Origin: Aristolochia californica
Lineage: Eukaryota > Streptophyta > Magnoliopsida > Piperales > Aristolochiaceae
NCBI GenBank assembly: GCA_029961685.1
Contig: JARWKL010000008.1
Span: 4,528,501-4,592,500 of the forward strand
Direction: 5' to 3'
DNA length: 64,000 bases
Part shown: one piece after another, positions 46,111-57,305 of the stretch
Position numbering within the stretch: the stretch's first letter is position 1
Layout of the letters: each line of letters begins with the position of its first letter
Notes under the pieces: generated by a model
Databases searched by the model: none
What the model saw: the letters and a program-made list of their open reading frames with translations, nothing else
What the model was told of the DNA's origin: nothing
Translations under genes and position numbers: made by a program

Positions 46111-47115
46111 AGGCGGTTTCTAATTACTCAGAGACCTCTTAGGAAACTTAACCAAATCAGCTCCACCGATTGATGAATAAGATAGTTCTTATGTGAAAAT
46201 GGGTCAACAATGACACCTTAAGTCATTAGTTGGATTATTAATTGCATGAAAGAGCATGTGGTCAACATCATTGTTTACCTTGAAAATGCAAAACAAATTT
46301 GGAACACTTGTGTTAAGTTGTACTCTAGTAAGGAAAACTTACAGAAGTTGGATGATATGTTCTGGACCGTGTTCAATACAAAACAAAGGGACAACCTACT
46401 TGAATACTTGGCTCGATTTACAGGATTGATTCAAGAGTGGAAGATGGCTCAGCCCTACTCAACTGACATCTCAATTTAAGAAAAGCAACTTGAATCCTCA
46501 GTAAATGCTATTTGTCTATCAAACATTAAGTCATATCTTGAAGTGGCTAAGACTCAACTTCTCAGCTCCTTCGCACTTCTATCATTCGATGACATAAGTG
46601 CCACATTACCTCAAATACTAGATCTTTCCTCCACCTCTCATGCTAAAGTATCACTTATTATGTACTCAAGAAATAGGGGTACATCTTCTACCACCTGAGG
46701 GCGTGGTTGAAATTATAAAGGAGGTTGACCAAGAGGTGGTAGAATTGGCTCTAGTTCTTCAAGGTCAGATAACTGGGTCTGCACTCATTGTGGTCAACTA
46801 AACCATCTGGTGGATACCTGTTGGAAGCTTCATGGCAAACCAGACCAGGTCTCTGCCAATCAAGCCTCGATTAATAATGAAAAAAAAATTGACGAATCTG
46901 AGTCACAAAGAAGAAAGAAGACTATCACCGATGATGATTATGAATTCTTTCAGAAAATGGAAACTCTGAAGGTATTCTCTCCATCTTCTCTTGCATCTTC
47001 AACTACTACAGTTGCCACCACTACTTCAGGCATGATTTCTACCACTTCCTCCTATTCATCCTAGATCATCAACTCAGGGGCCTCCTAGCATCTTATAGGT
47101 AATAAGAATCAACAG
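46111..47115 (+). pseudogene. gag and protease start of Copia C
   Basis: Gag capsid text (46246-46479: [40 protein letters not shown]) corresponds to E's gag without the RNase H insertion. The zinc knuckle CTHCGQLNHLVDTC (46780-46821) is intact. The protease site near 47065-47085 reads IINSGAS, with the catalytic Asp changed to Asn and a stop just after. Frames shift between these pieces. Confidence 0.8.
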
Positions 47116-47144
47116 ACAAGTTTTTTACCTTTGCCAATGAATTC

Positions 47145-49428
47145 AATTACTCTTGGATTTATCTTTTAGTTTTTAACTTTGGGTGTAACATGGATAAGGG
47201 TAGATCAATTGTAATTGGATTCTACTTGTTTCCTCTATTATAAATAGGGGATCATGTACTCAAATTACAACAAGTTAGTGAAATTTTTCTCCTTTCTAAA
47301 AATTCAACATGGCATCAGAGCAAGTTCTACGAGTTGACTTGGTCAACCTAAAGAGATAATGTGATCATTTTTTTTATTTACCATCTCTAGTTGTTTAGGT
47401 TTGTATTCTATCTTTTTTCTTTCTTTCCAATCCCAATACTCGTTGTTATATTGACATTCGCACCTCCATATTGAGCTTTTCATATTTTGAAATTATATAT
47501 TGATGGAAATATCTTCAAGTTTACTTTCTAAATCAAGATAAATTATGGAAATCAAAGTTTTCTACAAAGAGAAATCGACATTTGAAGCAGCAACGGTCAG
47601 ATTGCAAGAGAGGTTCGCGCAACAGCAAAAAGCTTCAACTTTCGATCCATTTTATGCCATCAATAATGAGACTTTATATGGATAATTCTATATTAAAAGA
47701 AATATCTACTTTCTTACCTACTCAACCAATTCTCAATTTGAGTTTTCTAGAGAAAGATATCAATCATGGAAGAGTCAATGGTCATACTAGCCAAAGAAGA
47801 AAGAGAACTCAGTTTGGCCGGATTAGAGAGTCTAAAATTTATCAGTTATCTCAAAACAAGTATTTTTTTATGAATTAAAGTTTTAATTGGATTAAAAGGT
47901 GAAATTTTTATGTCAATCTGATTTATATTTAAGGAGATATTTGCATAGAGTCGACAAGGATCAAGCTACAAAATGAAGAGAATCAAGAGGTCATAAAATA
48001 TTCAAGAACGGATTTTTCTTGTATCATATTAGGTATCAAATAAAATCTCTTTGAGTCTAGTTTCTGCCAAAATCCTCTCTTTTTTTCCTATTTTCTCTCC
48101 TATTATCTCTCCAAGCATTGACCTAAATTGATATAATTTTCTCCTAAAATTCGAGTTTTTTAGCCAAATTTGTCTTCTAATAAGAGATTTTTGGTTTGAC
48201 TTCATCACTATCTTCTTTTTTGAAGCCTCTTTGATCCCAGAAATCTCATATCTTAGGAAAGTGCTGCTAATTCAAGAAAGTTTATCATTAGAAAGTTTTG
48301 TTTTGATTCTATAAAATTTGGAAAATGTTCCAGATAGGAATTCGTTGAGTATTTTGATTAGAAACTGTCCTCAAATGGATTGATCAATTTGTAAAAAAAA
48401 ACTTGTAAGTTAAGTTATGTAATTATCAGAGTTTCCATAGTCAATGTTTCTTTTTTAAGTTTTGTGTTTTTGTTATTTGGTTTTATATCTTTTGCATCGT
48501 CAACTTCAAAAAATTTGCTCACCCTCATGAAATTATCTTGAGGTCATACTTGGTAAAACATTTTAAGTTATTTTATATCATTATAGTCTCCTTCATATTA
48601 TTGAGGTGGTTATTTTTCCTTTGTTACACTCCCCACGTACCCCTTTTTATCTGTTACCTTTTCTCCTACCATCCTTTTTCAACTCTCTCATGCCCCTTTG
48701 GGCCAACCTCTTGTGCGTTGCTTCGGTTGGTTTCCCTTTTTATATACATATGGTATTTTTAAGTCCATTGAGATTTTTTTATGAGTGTCCTTAAGTGGAT
48801 TTTTATCGTTGTCCTTTAAGTGGCAGGCGTTATCCCTTTTAGTGATTATTATCACTACTTTTGTTTGAAATCTTATAAGGTTGGTTTTGATTTTTTTATA
48901 CATATATCAACCTTCTTATTTTTTTGAGAATTTGTGTTCGATTGAGTGCTTATCCTTGGGACATCTTGATGGAGAAGATAGTAAATATAGTTATGTTTTT
49001 TGTTTCAAATTGGAATTACACCGATACCTTCTAACTTGAGGGGGAGAAGTTGAAGATAAAGTACAAAAAAGAGGTTTTTTATTTCACATGTTATTGTAAT
49101 TTTTGTGTGCCCAAAATATTCAAGAAAGAGGGAGCACAATAGATGAAGAACTTTGCATCTATGAAGATTTTTTTTTTCAGCAAAAGAAGATTGAAGACCA
49201 ATAATTCTTTTCATTGCAAATTGAAGTTATAAACTCCAACTTGAAGGGGAGTATTGAAGAGCAATAGTCTCGCATAACTCTCACAACAAGAAGTCTTACA
49301 GAGCCAAAATTATTATGGAATGTGGTCCCATAGAAGAGTCTCAATTTAAATGTGTTTTAGTTATGTTAGTCTTCTATTTATGTTGAGTTAATCAATTGTT
49401 CTAGGACTTATCTTTTAGTGTTTAACTT
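47145..49428 (+). mobile_element. Non-autonomous LTR element B, second copy (B2)
   Basis: Matches element B throughout. The 5' LTR keeps only its downstream half (about 47156-47309), followed by primer site TGGCATCAGAGC (47310-47321) and a B-type interior to 49251. The 3' LTR keeps only its upstream part (49252-49428). Both LTR breaks fall in the same LTR stretch, TTATCTTTTAG.GTTTAACTT, so together they amount to one LTR opened in the middle. No coding motif. Confidence 0.78.
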
Positions 49429-49439
49429 CTTATCCTGTT

Positions 49440-49591
49440 TATTCATACATAATTTTTCTATCATTTCCTTGAAATTTGTACTAATAGTTATTAAGAAAAA
49501 TTTATATAAATTTTAGCCTTTTTTCTATCGAGCTATTAATAAGATTTTAAATTAAAGATTGTTTTGGAAAACTTATAACTAGGAATACTAT
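49440..49591. repeat. Fragment of the MITE-like family
   Basis: Matches the right arm of 41754-42498 (TTTTCTATCGAG.TA.TAATAAG and neighbouring AT-rich text). It lacks the terminal repeat and joins directly to the G-box-containing segment. Confidence 0.55.
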
Positions 49592-50040
49592 TCCCTGTCA
49601 TTGTTCTTGCTTCCATTTTGAATCTAAATAATGAATCGAAAGATTAATAAAATAGAAAAAAGTTATGTCAAACATATTGGGACTCATATTATATGAATAG
49701 ATCTCATTCATATAGTCAAAGAGGATTATCTTTCAAGAAACTTTATTTTTGTCTATTTCAACAAATCTAGCCTTGGATAAGAGACTCTTAACATTGGATA
49801 AGAGATAAAAAGAATCTGACTCAACTTGCTTAAATCCACAAATAATTAGGGAATGTGACCTTGGACGAGAGAGAATCTTAACTCCACTAAAAGCCACAAA
49901 TAGAAGGCTATGAGCATATTCCATGTGTATGACACGTCACCACAATCTCTCCTTAGTCAGCAATTAGGTCTCAGTGCAAATCTGACCGAGATCTTATCTT
50001 TCCCAAATTTTAAAAGAGTGAGATGTGACCCGGGCGGGGA
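49592..50040 (+). repeat. G-box-containing repeated segment, copy 2 (truncated)
   Basis: Nearly identical by eye to 51257-51680 from CCCTGTCATTGTTC to GTGACCCGGGCGGGGACC, then cut off and joined to an internal point of a Copia LTR. Includes ACACGTCACC near 49932. Confidence 0.8.
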
Positions 50041-51105
50041 CCTTTTAGCCAATGACCTCTATTTATAGTTTTTAGAGTGTATATTACAATGACTACAGTA
50101 CCCTTAGGGTTATAATCTTTACAAGAGAAGAGATATAAATAGACATGTAGTTACATCTTCATGACATCTTTATGAGAAGTCTTCTTATTTACCAAGATGC
50201 CACCTCTTGGACGTGTGAGATTTCTTCCTTAGACATGTGGGCTTGAGCCCATCTTCTAACACTCTCCAGCAAACTAGAGGAGAGAAAAGATCATAAATAC
50301 CCAATTTGCCACATAAAAGATAAAATCTTAAACGTAACCAATTTTTTAAGAATATTTGCTACTTGCTCTTGTGATAAAACATGTTTTAGGGAGATTATAC
50401 CCGCTTGAAATTTCTCTCATATAAAATGGCAGTCCACCTCAATGTGTTTTGTCCTTTTATGGAAGACCGGATTTGAAGTACTATGAATAGTTGTTTGGTT
50501 ATCAAAACATAGACCCATAGAACCTCCTTATAGAATCCCAATTCGGTAAGAAAGGACATGATCCATACGAGTTTCTGCTTCTACACTAGATCTTGTAACC
50601 ACATTCTACTTCTTGTTTCTCTATGTAACCAGGTTCCCTCCAACAAGAGTGCAATATCTAGAGGTGGACCTCTTGTCATTAGGTGATCCAGACCAATCTG
50701 CATCCAAGAAACCTTCTATGTTAAAGTGGATATTTTTCTTATAAAGTAATACTCTTCCTGGAGCTCCTTTTAAATATCATAACATCCTCTCCAAGGTTTG
50801 CCAATGGCTAAGTTGTGGTTTATGTATGTACTGACTCACCATACTTATAGCATATGATATGTCTTGTTTAGTTGTTGTGAGGTAGATAAGTTTGCCCACA
50901 AACCTTTGATATTTACCAGTATCAATATTTTCTCTAAAACTTGAACATAATTTAATATTGGCATCCATAGTCCCATCATTCCCATTTCTTCAAGAAGGTC
51001 CAAGACATACTTCCTCTAAGATAATACTATCCCATACTTGAACTGAAGAACCTCAATGCTAAAAAAATACTTAAGAATTCCAAGATCTTTGGTTTTAAAT
51101 TCAAA
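50041..51105 (-). mobile_element. Antisense Copia D-type fragment (LTR part plus RNase H)
   Basis: 50041-50261 is the 5' part of an LTR in minus orientation, near-identical to 52289-52507, with a purine tract (reverse complement of CTCTCCAGC) beside it. 50262-51105 carries the RT/RNase H end, including MDANIKLCSSFRENIDTGKY (50777-50968), homologous to element E. It is part of the tandem duplication with 51106-52715. Confidence 0.72.
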
Positions 51106-51960
51106 TTGGAGTGCTCTATTACATTATCTGAATTCAAATTTTATTAGTTGGAGCACGGTGACTCGCTACTTAAAGCTAAAATTGTGGCACCAACATAATT
51201 GGTTGCTTCAATTAAATTGGTAAATCTAGCAAATTCTATGACAGGAAAATACCCTGTCATTGTTCCTACTTCCATTTTGAATCCAAATAATGAATCGAAA
51301 GATTAATAAAATAGAAAAAGTTGTGTCAAACATATTGGGACTCATATTATATGAATAGATCTCATTCATATAGTCAAAGAGAATTATCTTTCAAGAAACT
51401 ATATTTTTGTCTATCTCAACAAATCTAGCTTCGGATAATTGACTCTTAACATTGGATAAGAGAAAAAAAAGAATCTGACTCAGGGAATGTGACCTTTGGA
51501 CGAGAGATAATCTTAACTCCACTAAAAGCCACAAATAGTAGGCTATGAGCATATTCCATGTGTATGACACGTCACCGCAATCTCTCCTTAGTCAGCAATC
51601 AGGTCTCAGTGCACATCTGACCGACATCTTATCTTTCCCAAATTTCAAAAGAGTGAGATGTGACCCGGACGGGGACCACACGGCGTCAATACCTGGTCGG
51701 CTGACTAGACCTTGTCTTGTTCCCTCGTCCGTTGACTGCGTCAGCAGATGCGCTCCGCCACAAACTCTCCTTGGCCACGTCGGCGTCAGGTTGTTGCTTA
51801 TCCATACGACGACACGTGGCGCATTCTTGCGTTTGCCGGTTTTTCACGTTAGTTGCTGCGCCTCGAGATGGTTAAAGAGTAGCTTTCCCGATGGACACTC
51901 GGAACCGACTGCCACGTGGACCAGACAATATCATACTCATTTCCTTCACCTGTTTTCTAT
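51106..51960 (+). repeat. G-box-containing repeated segment, copy 3
   Basis: The fullest copy; it contains CACGT cores near 51569, 51777, 51815 and 51914. Short frames such as 51545-51979 are open but carry no motif. Confidence 0.75.
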
Positions 51961-52199
51961 TTCTGATGGGCTTCAGTGATCACTAAATGATGAAATCCTT
52001 TTCATGCGATCATCTCCACGTGGCCTGCCAAATTCCATTCATTTTATTGTTATATATTAGATAAAAGATTAGATTGATATAGTTTGAATTGAAAAAAACA
52101 AAACAAGGTCCAACATTAAAATACTTGTGGGTCAAATTACTCAATTAATCAATCGGTCGATCCAATGAACCAATAACCACACCCCTTTCCTTGATCGTT
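51961..52199. other. AT-rich spacer
   Basis: No gene seen. Equivalent DNA is deleted after copy 2. Confidence 0.4.
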
Positions 52200-52507
52200 T
52201 TTTTATTGATGATGAAAAGGGAAGAGAGAAACGAAAGAGGGTTTAGAGCTCGGCTACTAAGAGAAGGGAGAGGACTTAATGCTCTATCTTTTAGCCAATA
52301 TCCTCTATTTATAGTTTTTAGAGTGTATGTTACAATAACTACAATACCCTTAGGGTTATAATCTTTACAAGAGAAGAGATATAAATAGACATGTAGTTAC
52401 ATCTTCATGATATCTTTATGGAAAGTCTTCTTATTTACCAAGATGCCACCTCTTGGACGTGTGAGATTTCTTCCTTGGACATGTGGGCTTGAGCCCATCT
52501 TCTAACA
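52200..52507 (-). repeat. 3' LTR of Copia D
   Basis: Ends CTTCTAACA at 52507, followed by a purine-tract complement (CTCCCCAAC). Near-identical to 50041-50261 over the shared part. Confidence 0.72.
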
Positions 52508-52715
52508 CTCCCCAACAAACTGGAGGAGAGAAAAGATCATAAATACCCAATTTACCACATAAAAGATAAAATCTTAGACGTAACCAGTTTTGTAAGAATA
52601 TTTTTTACTTGCTTTTGTGATGAAACATGTTTGAGGGGGATTATACCCACTTGAAATTTCTCCCGAATAAAATGGCAGTCCACCTCAATGTGTTTTGTCC
52701 CTCCAGTAGGTGTCA

Positions 52716-53488
52716 TTCCTTGTCTCGACGGAAAAACAACAACAGAATACCTAAGTTAAGGGGAGAGAACCCCCCCCCCCCCCCCCCCCCCCCTTTCTTG
52801 CGCACGAAGATGATTTCGCTCGTGCAACTTCCGCATGTATGAGATCATAAAGTGAAAAAAAAAAAAAATTCTTAAACTCTCCTTCCTTATGGCTCTTAAT
52901 GAAATTAAAAATACATTTTAGTAGAAATAAGTTTCTAGGGACTAGGCTAGAAAACCATATAAAAAAATTTTAAATAAGTATTTGACAGTTGATGCTGTAA
53001 TACTTTTAGGAAGAGGCAATTTTAATAGCAATTTTGTGTTTGACATTTTATTTGATTAACAATTTATCGATAAGTATAGTAATATATTAAATTGATTATT
53101 AATTTTTATTTATTTCCCTAGAAGAGGCAATAAGAGGTCCATTTAACTTTCCTAAGAAAATTTTAAAATATTTCTTGTAATTTTCTAATAAGTCACTAAT
53201 AGTAATAGGATTTTATTTAAAGGTTTTTTTGGAAATATGTATCATAGGAAAAAAATTTCTAGTTTTTCCTATAATATAATTTTTCAACTAGGGCCATTAA
53301 GGAGGCCATAGTAAATTTATGGCCAGATTCAAAAATTATAAAATAACCTAGACAATACTTGGAGTAAAAAAATTAATATTTGTGCGTTCTAATCCATTAT
53401 TAAAATTCAATCCTGAACCTCCCCTATCATTCTTTTTTTAAAATATATGCATAATTTTATATATAATTTATTTGATATATATTTTAAT
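52716..53488 (+). mobile_element. Internal fragment of a hAT-like element 2 relative
   Basis: Matches 10375-11185: AATACCTAA..AGGGGAGA, GAAGATGATTTC, GAGATCATAAAGT, TTAAACTCTCCTTCCT, the MITE-like interior and TATGCATAATTTTATATA. It lacks the terminal inverted repeats and GAGCTCG zones, so it is a truncated copy lying inside element D. Confidence 0.7.
52770..52793 (+). repeat. Poly(C) run of 24
   Basis: An uninterrupted run of 24 C. The corresponding place in hAT-like element 2 (10406-10419) has only CCCCCCTCCCCC. Confidence 0.95.
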
Positions 53489-53684
53489 CAATAGATCTTC
53501 ATAGAACTAGTAGGCAACCGATCTTGATCAAACTTGTAATATTTAACTACATGAAAAAAATAACCAGAAATCACTTATCTTTCATGGTTGAATCTCTTTT
53601 TTCAAGAGCAACTTGCGTGAGACCTTTGAAAGCACTTAAGCATCACTTCAATGTGGGAATCCTAAATCTTATGCTCTTATACCA

Positions 53685-54059
53685 TGTAAAATTTAGGACA
53701 TCAAAGGAGGGAGAGAAGAAGAAGAGGAAGAAGAAGAAGGAAACAAGAGAGAAAGGAGAGAGGGTTCAAAGCTTGGCTACCAAGAGAAGGGAGAAGAGAG
53801 CTTGGACAAATTTGAGAAGAGAGGAAAGCACTTAATGCTCTACCTCTTAGCTAAAGGCCTATATTTATAATTTTTAGAGTGTATTTTACAATGACTACAA
53901 TGCCCTTAGGGCTATAATCTTTACAAGAGAAGAGACATAAATAGACATGTAATTACATCTTCATGTCATCTTTATGAAAAGTCTTATTATTTACCAAAAT
54001 TCCACTCTTGGATGTGTGGGATTTCTTCCTTGGACATGTGGGCTTTAGGCCATCTTCTA
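53685..54059 (-). repeat. 5' LTR of Copia D
   Basis: Begins TGTAAAATTTAGGAC on the plus strand and runs to CCATCTTCTA. Its AG-rich tract gives a spurious Lys-rich reading frame at 53524-53835. Confidence 0.75.
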
Positions 54060-54449
54060 TTAAGGGGCAAGGTGCACCTCTTGTTTGTGTTGAAATTTAG
54101 GGGAGAGTAGGACTTTGCCACTCCCCTTTCTTTTTCCTTTTGTTTGATGTAGAAAATAGGGGATAAGAGAGTCGAATACCATGAGAATGTGTTAGATGTC
54201 TAGCCATGTGAAAAAATTTAGAGTTGATTAAACCTGTAACGTTAAGATCTTCAACCTATCCTTTATTATGTGTGCTCAACTTGATGCTTATACCCAAGTT
54301 AGACCCTCATAACCATATTGGGTCTTTATTTTTTTTTAAAAGATAGATTTTTTTATCTATATTGATTAAAATCTGAATTGAACTGGTACGACTATAATCA
54401 GCTCCCTTCTAGTTCGATAGTCAACTAGTTTTTAAAAAGTAGTTTAAAT
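54060..54449. other. Spacer
   Basis: No gene or element recognised. Confidence 0.4.
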
Positions 54450-57275
54450 TAGGGGGCAAATGGGTCAGTTAATTCACAAACGAAATCACCCTTGATCTAC
54501 AAAACCTTATCCAGTTCGCAAATAAATGGATTAGATTAGTATTTGAGTGAAAAATATTGTTTCACGCTTAATACGAATCAACATGCATGCGATCCACAAA
54601 TTAAAATGGATTAAATTGAATCTAAAAAATTTAAATTTGACCCGATCTACTAATACCCAACCCAATCTATAAATATTTTATCTTACTATAATTTATATAA
54701 TATATTAATAATTTGATTGCATCCGTTGGAGTATGAGTAAATAGTTCTTATACCTTGAATATTTTCACATTTCCATCAAACATTGTCGTGTTTTTTCTCT
54801 AATTATACTTTAATTTAATTTCATGGTAAGTAACATCCAAATATGACCATCTATTTGAATATTTAAGTTTTAATGAGATAGATGATAGAATAAAAGTAAC
54901 AGATAATTTAATGGAAGTCACTTGCAACTCCTCTTTTTTAATTTATTTTTTATGACATTATGTTAGGTGCAACAAGGATAAACCTAGGGGGATAGGTGAA
55001 TAGGATTCTCAATTTCAAAGGCTATTATTAATTTTCTAATCAAATCAAAGTAGTTTAAATATCAGTACAAAATAATCACCTATAAACACACAAGGTGGTT
55101 CAAAACTCTTCCACTGAAATGCTATGTCCACTCCCAAGGTGTTTTACACATCAAAATTCAATTCACTAAATAATAAAGCCAAATGATATCTGTAATAAAA
55201 AAACCAAAGGGGTCCAAGGTACAACACTTACTCAACATTGGGACTTGAGGTCAAAACCTACTAGGTACAAACACCTAAACCCACGAATGGATTTCCTCAA
55301 CAACTACCAATCAACTTATCCAATTTTTTATTAGTTTAAAAATACAAGAGCTCCTTAATTTTTAAATTAAGCACAATAATACTTCTTAATAGACAAATAT
55401 TATTATCAAGATTAATAAAATATCACACCCACCCTAGGTAAATCTACCAAAAATTCAACAACTCAAATATGAATGATATGAAATTAAAAGCACAACAAAT
55501 GATTGCAAAACAAGTCTTATAAGGAAATCAATCACTCAAAGTGCAAATGCTTAACATGATTGAAAAATTACTTGGCACAAACTTAACAACTAGAAGTCTA
55601 AATATTCCGATCAAATTTAAAAATACTAGCACCAAAATACTTAGTTTTATGAAAAACTATGAAATTTGACTTCCTTTCGAGCTTTGGAAAGGCAAAAACC
55701 TCTTAAATAATGTGGAATGGGTTGAGACCTTTGAAAATCCTCTTAACACTTTGGTTACAACTTTTGGGAGAGTTTGGGTTAAATATTAAGCTCGCCAACA
55801 TTGAAAAAAACTAGTCATTATGGCTGAAAATTGACGTGTTGTATGTAGAAAAAATAGGTCCAAATCAAGTCTAAAAATTATGAAAGATGTATTAAACTCA
55901 TTTTTTTGTTGAAAATGGCGGTAGATCACTTGTACATTTTGGAGACATGTAGCTTCCGAATCTAGGTCAAATTATTTTAATTTGATTTTTTATTTTTTTT
56001 TTGTAGAAAGGAGTCGACTCCTTTGGAAGTGGTTGACTCTCTTTGAAATTCTAGCCTCCTTCAGTGGGATACATGTAGTCGACTCCTTTGTGTAGTTGAC
56101 TCTCTTTAGTTGTTAGTAGCTCTTTTGCTTGCATGATTCATTTTTTTTCTATGTTAGTAACTCTTCTTTTCATTTTCGAAACTCGTTGTTTTAAGGAGTT
56201 AGTTCTTTTGTCATTGTCTTTGCCGTAAAGGGGTCGACTCCTTTTACTGCGGTCAACTCCTCTGAGGTTTTGTGCTTCAACTCTTTATCTCTCCAACTAA
56301 AGGGGTTAACTCCTTTTGACTTTAGTTTTTTATTTCTCTAGTTGAAGGGATCAACTCCTTTGCATGTACTTGACTCCTTTTACCTTTTATGTTTCACATC
56401 TTCATCTTCGCTATAAAGTGTTAAGACTCATATCTATGGAGTTAAGTCCTTTTTGCCTAGATTACAAAATATCTTTCTTTATTGCAACAATGACACTTGA
56501 ATGACATGGTTAAATTATTGGGTTTGTTATCATCAAAGCTAGAACTCTTGGAGGGATCTTGAGACCTTATTTGAACAATTAAAGTTTTTTTTTTTTCAAA
56601 TAAAAACACTTCATAGTCCTCAGTCTAAGTATTTTTTACATAAAAACTTTTTCCCCTTCTTTCTTGATTTTCTTTCATCCCACCTCATCCCTCTCAATGT
56701 CCTAATCATTTCACTCTTTCATTTTTCTCATTCTATTGTCTCAATGTACTTGTTCTTCTCTCATATATGCTTATATTTAAAAATATCTTTAACTACATTT
56801 TATATAGGTCAATTCAATGATTTAATTGAAATTAATGAAATTTATTTAATTCGGATGAAGTGGTTGAGGTAATTATGTTTATATCAAATTATTAAATTTT
56901 ATCTTCTATATCAATTTTTTTATTCATGTTAATATCATATATGTTCTTCTTTACTCTCCCTTATTATTTAAATACACATTATAAACTAAATATTTTAGAT
57001 TTAAAGTTTAAGTATGCTTGTTTGTTATTGCTGAGTGGGAAAAATAGTATAAAAATTTCAATTTAACTGGCAATATGATTTGCTTTAATCCACAATCGAT
57101 TTGATACTCATAAAAATAGATCGCATGTAGATTTCGAAGTTACGCAAACTAATCTACAAGTGAACTCAATCTAATCCATTTCCAATAGTGTGTGGGTCAA
57201 AATTTTAAAACTGAACCTGTTAAATCAAATGTGGATCGTACAATTTCACTCACCTAACCCAGCCCATTTGTAACT
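54450..57275. mobile_element. hAT-like element of a second family, split by a solo LTR
   Basis: Left text TAGGGGGCAAATGGGTCAG and right text TAACCCAGCCCATTTG are inverted-repeat-like. Both arms contain words of the CAAATGGGTC, GACCC, GATCTAC type seen in plant hAT termini. The flanks are only loosely similar (gtttaaat, gttttaag), so the boundaries are tentative. The interior is AT-rich, with no transposase, and is interrupted at 54961-56577. Confidence 0.4.
54961..56577 (-). repeat. Solo SIRE-like LTR (GTCGAC family)
   Basis: On the minus strand it begins TGTTCAAATAAGGTC, with GATGATAACAAACCC soon after, and ends CCTTGTTGCACCTAACA: a long SIRE-type LTR of 1617 bp without internal sequence. 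It holds many GTCGACTCC/GTTGACTC/GTCAACTCC words at 56010-56390. Flanks CATTA and ATTAA suggest an ATTA-containing target duplication. Confidence 0.65.
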
Positions 57276-57305
57276 TTGTTTTAAGTCTTTATCTTCAAGT
57301 ACAAC

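Larger units (their letters stand above)
44325..47140 (+). mobile_element. Copia-type retrotransposon C, 5' half
   Basis: LTR (44325-44700), near-canonical primer site, long leader, gag with intact zinc knuckle, and the beginning of protease; then interrupted by element B2. It is the same family as antisense element E. No RT or integrase remains and no 3' LTR was found nearby in this orientation. Confidence 0.75.
52200..54059 (-). mobile_element. Antisense Copia D, mostly deleted and carrying a hAT-derived insert
   Basis: Minus-strand 3' LTR (about 52200-52507), a short RNase H remnant (52508-52715), an insert (52716-53488), the 5' internal end with primer site (53489-53684) and the 5' LTR (53685-54059). 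GCTCTTATACCA at 53673-53684 is the reverse complement of the primer site. gag and most of pol are gone. The LTRs are the same family as element C. Confidence 0.75.

Noticed and set aside
51545..51979. 144-codon open frame rich in Ser/Arg/Pro
   Set aside because: Lies in the repeated G-box-containing segment. The other copies break the frame and no motif is present.
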